Shown here: positions 27,101 to 38,381 of the stretch, piece by piece
How positions within the stretch are numbered: position 1 is the first letter of the stretch
Layout of the letters: the number at the start of each line of letters is the position of its first letter
Source: Hetaerina americana
Lineage: Eukaryota; Arthropoda; Insecta; Odonata; Calopterygidae
Assembly (NCBI GenBank): GCA_022747635.1
Contig: JAKTNV010000003.1
Coordinates: 94,037,290-94,101,289 of the forward strand
Direction of reading: 5' to 3'
DNA length: 64,000 bases
The notes under the pieces: model-generated
The model's input: only the letters and a program-made list of their open reading frames with translations
The model's database searches: none
Told to the model about the DNA's origin: nothing
Translations under genes and position numbers: made by a program

Positions 27101-28740
27101 CAGGAAGTTAATCGGGGAGGGAGACGCGATTTGAGAAATTTATCCTTGGGCAATGGGGATGCTGTTGTGCCGACGAGCAGTGTCGGCTTACTGCAAGGGC
27201 ACTTATTATTTCGCTGTGGGATCGATGTGTGTATTAACAGCGCGTATATTTGTCCAGGGTTTTATAAAAGAAAACACGGGGAGGAATATTGCTGGCTTTC
27301 GAAAGAATTGTATTCCCTAATACGGGAATACAATAGCGTCTCGGAGGAAAGAGTAACATAGCAGGAATGCTTGAAGAAGAGAATTTTATGCAGAGAGATG
27401 TTTGTCGTATGATTCCATCATTTTTGAATTTCTATATTCTCTAATATTGGTATTAATGGCATTTCTCTCTCAAACATGAACAATAAAATTAATCTTCTTA
27501 TTTTCTTCCTATGTATATTTACAAATAATTATAACTATCAGAAAATATATATGGTAATAGTTTTACCTTTATTCACTACAAAATTGGCGAGTCAAATACT
27601 ACAAACTTCTAATTAGGATTGAATAAAAAACCATATTTTGTGATTTCATCGCAATTAGAGTCAATTAAAAAATTACTCTTCATTTTAATATTTCTTCCGG
27701 AAGTCTATTTTTTTTCAGAGGCTCCACGAATTCCAGCTCTACGCATTCGGATTCTGTTTCTTTGTTGATTGTAAACTATATCTTATCGTTCTTTAATTTT
27801 CCTACTTTGATGAAAAAATCAATCATGATAAATTTATAAAAATTGAACTACCAGGAGCTAAAATTGTATGCAATTGAATATACATGCATTCATAAGTAAA
27901 AAAATAAATAACATGGTATTCCCATCGGTTTAAAGAACGAAAACTAATAACTTGATGAATACTATATCCTAGCCACTCCGCATGTTACGAGGAGGTTAAA
28001 AATAATCTTTAGCATTCGAGGTTCTCATAAATTATCTAATTATTTGAGTTCTTTAAGATTTTTTGCTTTGATAGCTTCGAGAAATCTCTTATTTTGATAA
28101 ATAAAATTTGGTAAACAGAGGTCAAACATATTCTCTAAAAGGTACGCTCTTTTTAGGAAACTCGAATAAACATGCTATATACATGTGATATACAAATGTT
28201 ATATACATGTAATATACAAGTATACATGCGTTATATACATTATTAGGAATAATGCCACTTCTTAGATCGTGTGATGATGTATACACAATATATATAAAAA
28301 TGTCATTGCAAGGTATGTGTCTGAAGAGGCAGCTTTATCAGTTATCCGAAACAAAATATAACCCTTAATGGAGAAATATATTCTTATATTTTAGTAGTAA
28401 ACTTTTGTTTAAATATAGAAAAGGAAAATATATGGTATTCATGTAATTAAATACGAATATTTAAAGAAATGTAGGTAGATATCACCGCGGCTCCTGAATC
28501 CCTACTCCATTAAATGTTATACAGTCTCTTGCATGCCGTTTGAAAACCCATCCAAGTGGGTACGAAGAGAGAAAACCTTAAATAAATTATGCATTTCATG
28601 AAAACGTAAAAGACCTTGAGAATTTGTATTGACGTAATAGCACCCAGGGATGAATTTTTAAATTTCAAACCGTCCGATGAACTTTATTTTAACTGTGTTG
28701 ATGGAATTCAATTCATAATTCAATTTATATTCTTATTTCA
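27101..28740. other. AT-rich DNA with a small hairpin
   Basis: A perfect 11-bp stem (ATTGTATTCCC/GGGAATACAAT, 27307-27317 with 27324-27334) is the clearest structure. 28170-28245 is an irregular tandem of ATATACATGT-like words. No gene recognised. Confidence 0.5.
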
Positions 28741-28743
28741 CAG

Positions 28744-28750
28744 ATATATA

Positions 28751-28822
<72 letters not shown>
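28744..28822. repeat. (TA)n microsatellite, about 79 bp
   Basis: A nearly pure TA run with one early TTA slip. Confidence 0.97.
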
Positions 28823-28825
<3 letters not shown>

Positions 28826-29294
28826 ATGCATGCTTTATGTTTGCCTTAACTTCCGGAGGTCGGACTATCCTGCGGAGCATTTCGTATTAGGTAGTTCCAT
28901 GAACAGTAAAATATTTACAAAATGCAATCACTAGCATAAACATAAAACGAAAAAGTAAACAATCAAACAAAATGTCAAGAAAAGATGACAATTTCGTATT
29001 CTCTGGTTTTTCAACAAACCAATGAATATGGTGATGACATTTGATCTTGGTTAATTCATAGAAAAAAAGTATTATTAAAGCTGTATAAGATTGAAATCTT
29101 ATTTTCAGTGAAATAATAATTAAAATGAAACCAATTCATTGATGTAAACCCAAAGTACAGTTCACAGGTCTTTCCTGACCACTGTGGCGAGGAAACCACT
29201 TGAGAGTAGAGAAATGCGAAGGATTTTGAATAGTTTATGATTAAAACGGAGAGGTGGAAAATTGAACCATGAGATAAGAAAGGTCTGAGATATA
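28823..29294. other. AT-rich DNA, nothing recognised
   Basis: No feature supported before the mariner copy that follows. Confidence 0.5.
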
Positions 29295-29497
29295 CAGGGT
29301 TCGTCCGGAAAATAAGTGTACTGACTCCTGGGCTGGGCGCGCCGCTCCAGGCGCGCCCAGCACCGCTCTGACGGGCTGCGATTGGAGGGGGGTAAGTTGG
29401 CAAGCGACGCTGAAAAAGGCAGTCGGCTCTGAGCTGTGGTGTAGTGAGGAGCTCTGTTAACGCGAACCTCCACGCTCGACCCACGTCACGGAACGCG

Positions 29498-29695
29498 ATG
29501 CCGAAGTTTTTGGAGCAGCGTTATTCCATCAAATTTGCGGTAAAGCTTGGGAAATCGTCTACTGAAACTGTCGGTATGATTAACCAGGCTTACGGGGAGT
29601 CAGCCATGTCCAGAAACATGATCTTTCGGTGGCACAAGATGTTCGTGGAGGGCAGAGAAGAGGTCGACGACGAGGCTTCGAGAGGTTCCCGATGA
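29498..29695 (+). CDS. Mariner transposase N-terminal HTH fragment (65 aa), copy 2
   Basis: The ATG-initiated frame of 65 codons encodes exactly the same protein as copy 1. It is the first helix-turn-helix domain of a SETMAR-type mariner transposase (FLEQRYSIKFAVKLGK at residues 4-19, SRNMIFRWHKMF at about 39-50, EGREEVDDEASRG at about 52-64). It should contact the terminal repeats of its own family. The catalytic DD34D part is missing. Conservation may reflect recent duplication rather than selection. Expression is not shown by the sequence. Confidence 0.6.
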   Translation: MPKFLEQRYSIKFAVKLGKSSTETVGMINQAYGESAMSRNMIFRWHKMFVEGREEVDDEASRGSR

Positions 29696-29780
29696 TGCCT
29701 TCGCGGGAGCGTTCCAGGAATGGGAACGCCGCTGGAACAAGTGTATCGACTCACAAGGGTCCTATTTTGAGGAATATTAG
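29691..29780 (+). pseudogene. Mariner transposase C-terminal tail, copy 2
   Basis: Twenty-nine codons plus stop overlap the end of the HTH ORF in another frame and encode the usual tail (EWERRWNKCID, then YFEEY). The frame change at the junction prevents an HTH-tail fusion protein. Confidence 0.85.
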
Positions 29781-29852
29781 CTTAAGATATGTAAAAGTGT
29801 AATAATTTTTTTTCCTGAGCTCAGTACACTTATTTTCCGGACGAACCCTGTA

Positions 29853-30486
29853 ATTTACCGAGTCGTAAAGGGTTGAAAAGTGTTGAAAGAACCTTTGAGT
29901 ACCTTTGCATATTTTGATTTTTTAAATTCGTGTTTGCGTTACGAATTCAAAAAAATACGATAAAAAGCGTGTTTATTATTATGACGCAGTTAAACGTTCC
30001 TCTCGTTTTTTTTTAAAATTCAAAGCATTAAAATAATATTATTTTAAATTCCTGGAAATGAATTTGAAATAAGCGATTAATCCGAGTTTATTGTACAGGG
30101 AATAGCTGGGAGGGCAGGCAGCAAATGGGTTAAAACCTGCGCCTAAAACCCCATAATGTAATCTGATTGAAGTTCAATCCTAACAATCATTTTACCCTAA
30201 TTATTTTCATGCTTTATGTTGCACACAAAATTCTCCAACCGATTAGGATAATTATCAACATTACATAAACATTTCGTTAAATCGGTAAATGAAGAATAAG
30301 ATACCTACCCGCGAATTTGTACTTCAAGGTATTTCTAGACAAGAATTTTGTTAATAAATTATGATTTCTTAAGAATGACCGATATTTGGTACAGGTACAG
30401 AAAATGTATGCATTAAAATCTTTTGCTTCTCAACCAAATTACCATTTGCAGGTATTTACTCATCTAAGATCACGCTTTTATTGTAG
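29853..30486. other. AT-rich DNA, nothing recognised
   Basis: No supported feature. Confidence 0.5.
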
Positions 30487-30841
30487 ATGGAAAAATTGGA
30501 AGAAAATAACAAGCTTCACCAGAAGGATCAGCAGAGAGTGCGCAAATGGGTATTTTTTATTGAATTATCCTGTGTAGCTAAACTATTGAAATTAAGGGAA
30601 ATATTTGGGGAAAGGCAGGGTGTGGAGTGTCAGATGGATTACGCGCTCACCTGCTATCTCACATCTCGTTCGTCTGAGCCCCGAATTGGTGTCTGGGTGC
30701 TGCTTTCACCTTGTTTTCCGGTGCCCGTAAAATCGGATGACAAACCAAAGGTAGAATACATTAGAGATCTCAACCGAATACGAGACATTCACAAGCGTTC
30801 CGTTACTGGAGTGAAAATAATCATTTGCTCTTCATGCATTA
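30487..30841 (+). CDS. Possible internal exon or chance ORF, unrecognised
   Basis: An open frame begins at an ATG directly preceded by an acceptor-like TTTATTGTAG. It stays open for 355 bases to a donor-like ATTAAG|GTAGGT. Unspliced, it would run 128 codons. The start is charged (MEKLEENNKLHQKDQQRVRK), with no domain I recognise. A few frames of this length are expected by chance in 64 kb, so this is a weak candidate kept because splice-like signals sit at both edges. Confidence 0.15.
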
Positions 30842-30874
30842 AGGTAGGTAAATACTCAAATGAACAATATTGAA

Positions 30875-31796
30875 GTTTCTGGAAATTGTATTTAATTTAT
30901 TCTTTCTTGAATTTGGACACTCATTGCTGAATACATTTGTATTGGAAGACGACAGTAAGGATTCAATGAATTTGTTCTTTTCACAAAGCTAACAATTGGT
31001 AAAAGGAGTGATTTAAAAGACTGGTTGTCATCTTCTCGAATGTATATTTTTAGGCGCGTGAAATTAACATACATTTGAGATGAATCGGCTATCTTCTCTT
31101 GAAGCATAAAAAATTGTTTTGAGAGGGATAATGTCTAAAAGACTTATTGACCAGCGGATGGAAGATATTTATTAAGAATTAAATGTGATGTATTTCCTTC
31201 TTTCTCAGTTTCCGCAGAACTATCATAATTGCCTTCAGATACCCCCTACAGATTTCTTTTCACCTCAATACTGATTTATATTGCCATACATATATATTAG
31301 TAGGTAATTTTTACAGATCACTAAAAGATTATTGCTGGTTTTTTTAAAGAAATTTACCTGCAAATTACAGGGAATTGTACTTGTGAGTGAAGGAGAACCA
31401 GTTAGCTCGTTTACTACCAACTTCACAGACTAATGTTGTTAATTTATTCCCTTTCGATTAAGGAATTCGAAATTAATTAAACCGTAAGTAATGAGAACAC
31501 CCGTTCCACAATAGTTCCCAACATAAATATATCTTTTAAAACAAGAGGCAATCAATGGTATTTAAGTAATGTTAGAGAATATAAAAAAGATTAAATGAGA
31601 AGGAGCATAAAAAAGTAATCTTTCTCCTACTGTCCGCCAATGTTGGTCAGCAAATATATTTAGTTTCTCGGATCAAAATATTGAGAGAAGACAATAAACA
31701 TTCAGAATAAATAATATCAGACCTATATCATTACTGATAATTGTAAAAACCAAAATAGGGTGTGTTAGAAACCAGAGGTAAAGCGTTGGGTGAGTT
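30875..31796. other. AT-rich DNA, nothing recognised
   Basis: Short chance frames only. No repeat or RNA gene supported. Confidence 0.5.
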
Positions 31797-31863
31797 GCCG
31801 AGGTGAGACTCGAATGAACATCTCTTGCATCACCCGAAAAGCATACCACCTAAAGAACTGGCC
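31797..31863 (-). repeat. Degenerate tRNA-like sequence (SINE head?)
   Basis: The minus strand reads GGCCAGTTCTTTAGGTGGTATG, with an A-box-like CTTTAGGTGG, then about 30 bases later ATTCGAGTCTCACCTC, resembling a B box and T arm (consensus GGTTCGANTCC). Spacing fits a tRNA. Stems are poorly preserved and no SINE body was defined. Confidence 0.35.
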
Positions 31864-32159
31864 ATGAAAACCACTAAATAAATATATATTCACTTTAAAA
31901 AATGATAAATTCATAGTTTTATCACTAAAAATAAGTATAAATACAGCGCGGGTCTTTTTTTTAAGTACTAAGTGATTGATTCGAGAGGCGATTACAGTAT
32001 GGCCTTTGCAGGATAAAAAAAACTCCCGAACACGTTGTTAAAATAGACCCTCTCAAGCAAAACGCGGAGTATGGCTAACATAAAAATTGTTTTGAAAGAA
32101 ATTACACTCAAAACTGGAGGGATAGGCCATAAACTGGCCGGAAAGCAAATGCGTAACGA

Positions 32160-33190
32160 CCCTCTTGCGGGTGGGGGGGGCGGCGGGAGGAATGGGAATG
32201 GATCGGGGGATGCTCCGAAAGAGAAATGAAGAGATATGGAATAGAGAGCGAGAGAGCAAGAGTGAAAGTGGGAATTTATGAGGAGGAGGTTGGCGGGAAC
32301 CGTTGAGATCGACTGGGGGAAAAGGTAATACATCCGATAGACAGACGTGGGAATTTAATTCGGGGGAAACGGTGACCGTGGTGTCACATCTTCCATCAAG
32401 TCCGTTAAGAAGGGGGCGGGGACGACGGATGAGAAGAGCAGCAGGGAGAGAGGCGGGGGACAAAATGCAGAGTGATGCGGGGGGAAGAGGGCGGGAGGGG
32501 TTTTGAGTGAGCCAGGTAGTAAGGTCAGAGGGCGAGGGGCGGAATGGAATTCGGAAAGGGGCACGGTGAGGGAAGGGAGGAGGGATGGAATTTATTCCTG
32601 TCGTAATTGAGACTGGGTCGGGGGACCCTTATTGCATTGCGTGGCCGCTGCGCGTTATTGTTGCCGTTGCGTAGGGACGGTGCACGTGATGTCAAATCCC
32701 CCTCCCAAAAAATTCATTAGTCCTACTACATTCCACCCGACCCTTTTCCCTGAATCAATCAACCCTCTCCCCAATTCCATCAGATCCTCTCTTTCCTGTC
32801 AGCGTCCTACTTCCCCGCAGATAAAAAAAACACAGTGGAATTGAGGGAAGAGGGAAGACGTACGGGACAAACGGAGTTGCTTCAGCTCTCCATCGGAAAG
32901 AAGGGGTAGCGGGAGAGAGCGAGGGAGAGAGAGCGAGATTTAAAAGAGAGGAAATGAGAAAGGCGGTGCGGAGAAAAGGCCTGGGGAAATGAAGACGGAG
33001 GGAGGAAGTCGGCGAGGAGAACGGGAGGCCGAGGGTAGTGAGCAACGCGGGATGAGGATGCCTGCGTCTAGGGTGCGTAGGAAGGGTGGACGGCGAAGAC
33101 GGGGGATCGGAGAGCGGGCAGGAAATGAATAGGAAAGTGCTTGTAGGACGAGAGTAACGGAAGGGAGGAGGGGAAATGGATAGAAAGTAG
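32160..33190. other. G- and purine-rich island
   Basis: The plus strand is rich in GGG, GAGAG and GGAGG runs over about 1 kb, with fewer CpGs than the other islands except around 32630-32680. The minus strand is correspondingly C/T-rich and gives spurious proline/serine/leucine-rich frames. It ends abruptly near 33190. No exon recognised. Confidence 0.5.
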
Positions 33191-34700
33191 GGCAGTGACA
33201 AACGATTGGAGCATTATGAAAGTCAGCTCTCTAATTTTTCGTAGTGCCAATTTGCGCATAATAATTGATCATCAAAAGAAACAGGCTGTGAGACCAATCA
33301 ATATCCTTGGGCCAAAATTTTTAAAAAATTCGATTGATAATTTTTCTCTCCAAATTTCCCATGAGACTTTATACAAAATTAATCGTAAGCATTAACTTTC
33401 GACGGCAAGCATTGGAATCCTAGTTTGTGTGTGGGTTCAAAAAACTCCATAAAATTAGGCTAGCAAATAGGCAAAGGGTTGAGTTGAGAACTTTAAATTA
33501 CTTTTTCTGAGAACGACCCTAAATTTGAAGCACGAGGTCTAAATCCAATTAAGCTGCCGTTTGAAAAAATGAATTAAATATGGACACCGGAGTTCACTAT
33601 TTATGGCTCCGATGAGTGGGAAATAACTTAGTATAAAAACCTGAAAGATATTTTTTGTTTCCTCTACCGTTTTGCTTTATTTCTGGCAACGCCATGAAAC
33701 GCGATCAAATACGAAATACGCTGCGTCCTACCGCTACTCATTTTGTCAGTGATACATAGCTTCTGCCCTTCTGATGTCATCACCATCGTCGGGTCAGGAG
33801 TAACTCGCAAAAAATGAGTTGGAGTCAGTGCAAAAGGCGACAGAAAAAATTGCCAAGTTAAAAGGCCACACGAAGAGGAGTAAAAGCAGAAAAAACTGGA
33901 AACAGGTTTTTAAATGAAACGGATCTGACCGAGCTGTAGTCGATCTTCCTACCAAGATCAACGTTTTCTCAAATGTTGCAATTTTGATCGAATTTTAGAT
34001 GTTATTTCACTAATCAAGTTCCTTTTTTCAGCGTGGATTACTTCGAGCATCTGCAATGGTCATCAATACAATGGAAATAGAACATTTTTCATGATAAAAA
34101 TTATAAATTAGCTTGGAAATAAAACTTGAAAAAAGTATGCAAAGGCAAAAAGAATTTTAATTACTAATTTTTTTTGCATTTCAAAATACAGCAGACACGA
34201 TTATCCAAGGCAGTGAGGACTGAAGATAATTGAATCCTCGGATAATATGATAGGGTAATATCCGAACAGAAATTAAGGTGACAAGGTAATATTTCAATGT
34301 CTTGTCACTGTACGCAATGTGTGTGTATTGAATGACTATGAAAATTAGCGTAGGAATATTTCAAATCTAGGAATTAACAAAAAGAATATAAAATAGTTCG
34401 ATAATTTTGCACTTTACATGTAGATGATAAATCACTCTCGTGGATAGCACAATACGTTATGTTTCACTCCCACTTAACCGCACTTGGTTTTCTGTCGGCA
34501 ATCATCTCAAAAAGCTTTTTTGACAAGTACAATGGTATCTGTGTGCAATAATTTTCTAGAGAATGTGAAAACCGTCCATGAGGACAAGTCAAGCTGAATA
34601 ATGTAAAACAATATTGCTGTCTTCCTGCACCAAACAAAACTAAAGTGGCACAGCTGTGCGCGCTCACTCAATCAGAAAATTCCCTTTAATAGGCTCTGAC
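33191..34700. other. AT-rich DNA, nothing recognised
   Basis: No supported coding, RNA or repeat feature. Confidence 0.5.
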
Positions 34701-34719
34701 TTTTGGGAAGATTGGATCG

Positions 34720-34776
34720 TATATAAGCAGAGACGCGGTGCCATCCCTGCGGAAACGAGATATAAACACGAAAATG
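34720..34776 (+). promoter_or_regulatory. Candidate TATA promoter with short ATG frame
   Basis: TATATAAG at 34720-34727 sits 54 bases upstream of an ATG (34774) in a locally less AT-rich stretch. The frame is MSNEKFE then a stop, or a possible GTAAAT donor after 20 bases. Small first exons behind a TATA box are known in some insect gene families, but nothing downstream confirms a gene. TATA-like words are common in AT-rich DNA. Confidence 0.2.
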
Positions 34777-35264
34777 TCCAACGAGAAATTCGAGTAAATC
34801 GGTTTTCTTAGTGTTTTGTTTTCTCTTTTATGGTGACCGCAATTCTAAAAGATTATCATTTAAGAAACACTAAAACACGGTCACTTTTTTGTTTGTCATG
34901 CTATGATATGTGCCAAAGATACTTTTTCTCACGTAACCCAATTATTTAGAACTACAAATATTATCTGTTTCATGAACAAAATATGACAAACGAGGCCTAA
35001 ACAAGTGCTTTAGAAATAATGATGAATGCAATTAAATTTTAATCATTAAAATCAAACCGTGTAGTATTAGATGGCTTTATTTCAGTGCTGCCTAAAATTT
35101 GAAGAAATTCCATCATTTCCGAGACCATATTTAGCGTAAAAATATGAAAGTTTACGATACCTTAAGCATGTTGGCACCTAGGAATACAAAATGAAACCTC
35201 ACTATCCTTCAAGTCATTATTTGTGAGAGTTTGTTCTATAATTTCAGGAATTATATATACGGAT

Positions 35265-35480
35265 TCTTTTAGCTTAATAGTTTTCCACCCGAAAGAGCTC
35301 GGGTTTAATTCCTGGTGGTAGGGAATATTTTAAAACTGGTATTCTAAGTCCTAATTGGGTACCCTTTTGTACGCTGCAAGCGAGTCCCACTGTACTGGCC
35401 GTCGGATAAAATGTTACAATATGGACCCCTTAGCCCCGTAACAAGAGGCAACGTCGTCTCCTGATTTCCCTTTTCCTTTC
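35265..35480 (+). repeat. SINE-like sequence with tRNA-related head
   Basis: The plus strand has TAGCTTAATAGTTTTCCACC (A-box-like) followed by CTCGGGTTTAATTCCTGG, whose GGTTTAATTCC at 35302-35312 is a near-match to the B box, inside a T-stem-like GG/CC pair. A GC-richer body runs to about 35480. No target-site duplication found. Confidence 0.45.
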
Positions 35481-35749
35481 CTCCCCTCTCTGAAATTTCT
35501 CCTACCACCAAATCGCTACTCTTCTTCTAATGGTGAAAAATCAATTACCGGTCACCCTTACCTTCATTTTTTGACTGATTACTTGGCGCTTACAATTTAG
35601 TTGCTAAATTCGACAATTACGCAATCGTTAGGGAGTTATTTGGTGTTCAATTTATTTTTTCAGCTTTAGAATATTCCATGTTATATAGTTACATTTCAGT
35701 CATTATCATAATCCAATCCCATCCAATCAACAAATAATTGGCTTAAAGT

Positions 35750-35976
35750 TTCTCTCTGTTTGATTATATCTCCTCAATTCCTATTGGCTTATAAATTGAA
35801 TGATTCCAATGAGCATTTAAAGAAATGTATTCTTCCTGCCTTCCCCCACGGCACTTACCTCTGATTATACCTTCAATAACGATCCTCAGAACAATATCCT
35901 TTTGTGAAATTGTTTCACGTTTTCCAGTTATAGCCTTGCCAAGCATCATTACTAGCTGCCCAACGCAGGACTTCAT
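35750..35976 (-). pseudogene. LINE 3' fragment
   Basis: The minus strand encodes DIVLRIVIEGIIRGKCRGGR followed by QEEYISL. This fits the end of the same kind of LINE polyprotein (usual form GLLKxVIEGKIEGKRGRGRPRxxYIxQI). Upstream and downstream matches fade quickly. A solitary 5'-truncated piece. Confidence 0.5.
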
Positions 35977-35999
35977 TAGTTACCTAAGTCATTTTTCAG

Positions 36000-37399
36000 C
36001 AACATTCTTGGGTTAAGAGGTCACATTTTGATTATTTCTAAAAGAATTTCACTATAGTATCCCTCGTTAAAGTTTAAAGTTCATTGTGAAGCGACTTCTT
36101 CCATTTTTCTCGACTCTGACCAGAGTTCTACACTACACGTAGTCACCATACTAAATAATTCTTCCTTTTACTAATTGAATAGTCCCAGTACGTAATGAAC
36201 TTGAGCAAGCTTTGTCCTAAAATTCAATACATTATTTTACCTCTATAATACGCAAATGAACCGAAATTTTAAAAACCACAGTAATGACTGGGCATTTCCC
36301 TAGTCGGAATTTGCTGACGTGTCCACGATTTTTCCCGGAGGAAAACCAATTTATTCCACCCGCACATTCTGATGAAAAATCGATCGTGACCAACTGCGGA
36401 AACTTTCTTTTGAAAGGCGAGATATTCCCACTTGGGTTTCTTACCCGGAATGCTTTTAAAATGGAAAAGATTGGAAGACATAATTAACTTGAATTCCTCA
36501 AAAAATAATATGCTGAATCTCAGAAGGAATGCAACCTCATTAAATAGTGAAAGGCAAGATGAAAAAAATAATCGTTTTTCTTAGTTCTTTCCAAACGTTT
36601 CCACACTCTTTGACTAAGGCGATGTTCACTTAGATCTCAAATATTTGTTAAGTTACTCCGATGGCGCCCTCACCAGCACAATCTTTTATTTGACCTGGAG
36701 GAATACGGGAGCGATGCTATATCCTGCACGACCCTAAAATTACCAACTCCATATTCCGTTCACATGCTACAAGCAGAGAAACATGGGTTCTCGCCTTCCT
36801 TGACTTTGCGATCGAAGCAAAACTCTTGATATGTTAAAAATAATATTTGCCAAATCTTTATATTAACTGAACATCTACGACAGCAAGGATATTACTAGGG
36901 AAGTGTATTTCGCGTGATTTTTAATTGGATCTGGGATAAAAACACCTTTTTCGTCAGAAGAAATCAGGAAGTTGAAGAAGGATGTCCTGACATTTACTCG
37001 AAGTCCCGTCACACCCGGATGGTAAATTACTTATTGACGATTCCTGGTTTCCTCTTGTGTAAGATATGTAAAGCATCTTCCTAGATTGAACGAGTCTTTG
37101 GAACTCTGATTACTTTCCTAAGCTAAAAAAAAACAACTCCTAAGCGGTTCATTTCAGTCATCTTCAGAAAATAAAAAATAAGGCCGTGACAAGAGGGACA
37201 TTAACGTAAAAAAAACTCTCAAGCTCATGTTTGACTCTACTTAAGGTTAAATTACTGCTTGCAAAAACAGGTAGGAATAAAATTCCCTGCTGAATGTGCC
37301 TTACATCGATTGCCTAATTTTATTCTTGGCCTTTCTCTTTAAATGTTTTCTTTTGTGGCTCCTTCCATTACTTCTCATTCAGTTCAAAATTCGCTCAAA
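36000..37399. other. AT-rich DNA, nothing recognised
   Basis: Overlapping open frames at 36269-36487 on both strands match nothing known. No repeats supported. Confidence 0.5.
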
Positions 37400-38160
37400 A
37401 GAAACTCAATTAGTTTTTAGTTAATGTTGGAGTTTCCATTAAAAATGTATTTTTGGCTCGCTCTTGGTAGGGATTATTCATTAGTTACATATGCATCCAT
37501 TTTAAGCTCGTTTTTATATTGCGGCATCGCATTTTCATCTTTTCCGATCTCTATTACCCTACCACTGCTCACCTCCACGTCTCACAGCCGTAGAAAAATG
37601 CCCTTCCCTTATCTTTATAAGCCGTACTTCAAAACCAAAGCCGTTGCCACTCCTAATTAGTTATTACTTTTCATTGTCAATTTGTTCACCTACTGTTCCC
37701 CAATAATTTCTCGTTTCAACACTGGCAATCATACCGTATAAATAGAAAATTTTTCTTTTTCTTCAAGAGCGCTTTCAAAAGTTTATTTTAATATTAGCCT
37801 CCCTTACTTTAGCACTTAGGTGACATTTCTCGCTGCTTCATAATTTGTACTTATATGAGTTATTTTTTTCTTCTCCTCCGTAAAGACAATCACTTTTGTC
37901 TGACCTGCTGTCTTCTCTGCCAGCTGTATTATCCAAAAAAGTAACTCGTCTATCCCTTTCCTTATATTCGCACGCGAACAATGATAACTTCATTCATTTC
38001 ATCCATTAACTCCTCGATATCAAAGACCAAGGTCAATAACATACGTATCAATCATTTGTCGTTGTACTTTATTTCAAACTCTTCCGAAATATTTCGAATT
38101 TCGTCTGCATGGGCTGTCAAAGTCTTGCTCCAGATGCACGAATTATAATGCTACTATTTA
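37400..38160 (-). pseudogene. Decayed LINE RT fragment
   Basis: Minus-strand reading yields DELLFWIIQLAEKTAGQTKV with IVFTEE, resembling the helix after the RT active site that normally reads AEKxGLxINxKKTKVM. About 300 bases on, KGRAFFYGCETWR corresponds to WSVLLYGCETW. Order and spacing fit the 3' half of a LINE RT with many stops. It is separate from copy B and has no identified ends. Confidence 0.45.
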
Positions 38161-38233
38161 GGATGAAAAAATTCCTTTTTTGTAACCTAAGAGTCCTTTA
38201 CAACAAAGATCTCATATTTAAGAACACAGCTGT

Positions 38234-38263
38234 GCATATAGTACATACATACGTACTATATGC
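38234..38263. repeat. Perfect 11-bp stem hairpin
   Basis: GCATATAGTAC (38234-38244) pairs with GTACTATATGC (38253-38263) over an 8-base loop, about 75 bases before a (TA)n tract. Confidence 0.8.
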
Positions 38264-38331
38264 CTTTTTCAATTAATTTTTAGTGAACAATAAGTTAGTT
38301 TTCTGTACATTCATATACAAGAATATTCGCG

Positions 38332-38335
<4 letters not shown>

Positions 38336-38379
<44 letters not shown>
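38336..38379. repeat. (TA)n microsatellite, about 44 bp
   Basis: A pure TA run. Confidence 0.95.

Positions 38380-38381
<2 letters not shown>

Larger units (their letters stand above)
29295..29850 (+). mobile_element. Internally deleted mariner, family 1, copy 2 (556 bp)
   Basis: Same structure as 3403-3959 but in the opposite orientation: flanking TA (29293-29294 and 29851-29852), identical 30-bp terminal inverted repeats, N-terminal HTH ORF, deletion junction, C-terminal tail. Only a handful of differences separate the copies; examples are the length of an A/T run near one end and single substitutions in the non-coding left part. Both copies share the same deletion junction, so they descend from one already-deleted ancestor that moved as a non-autonomous element. 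Confidence 0.93.
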
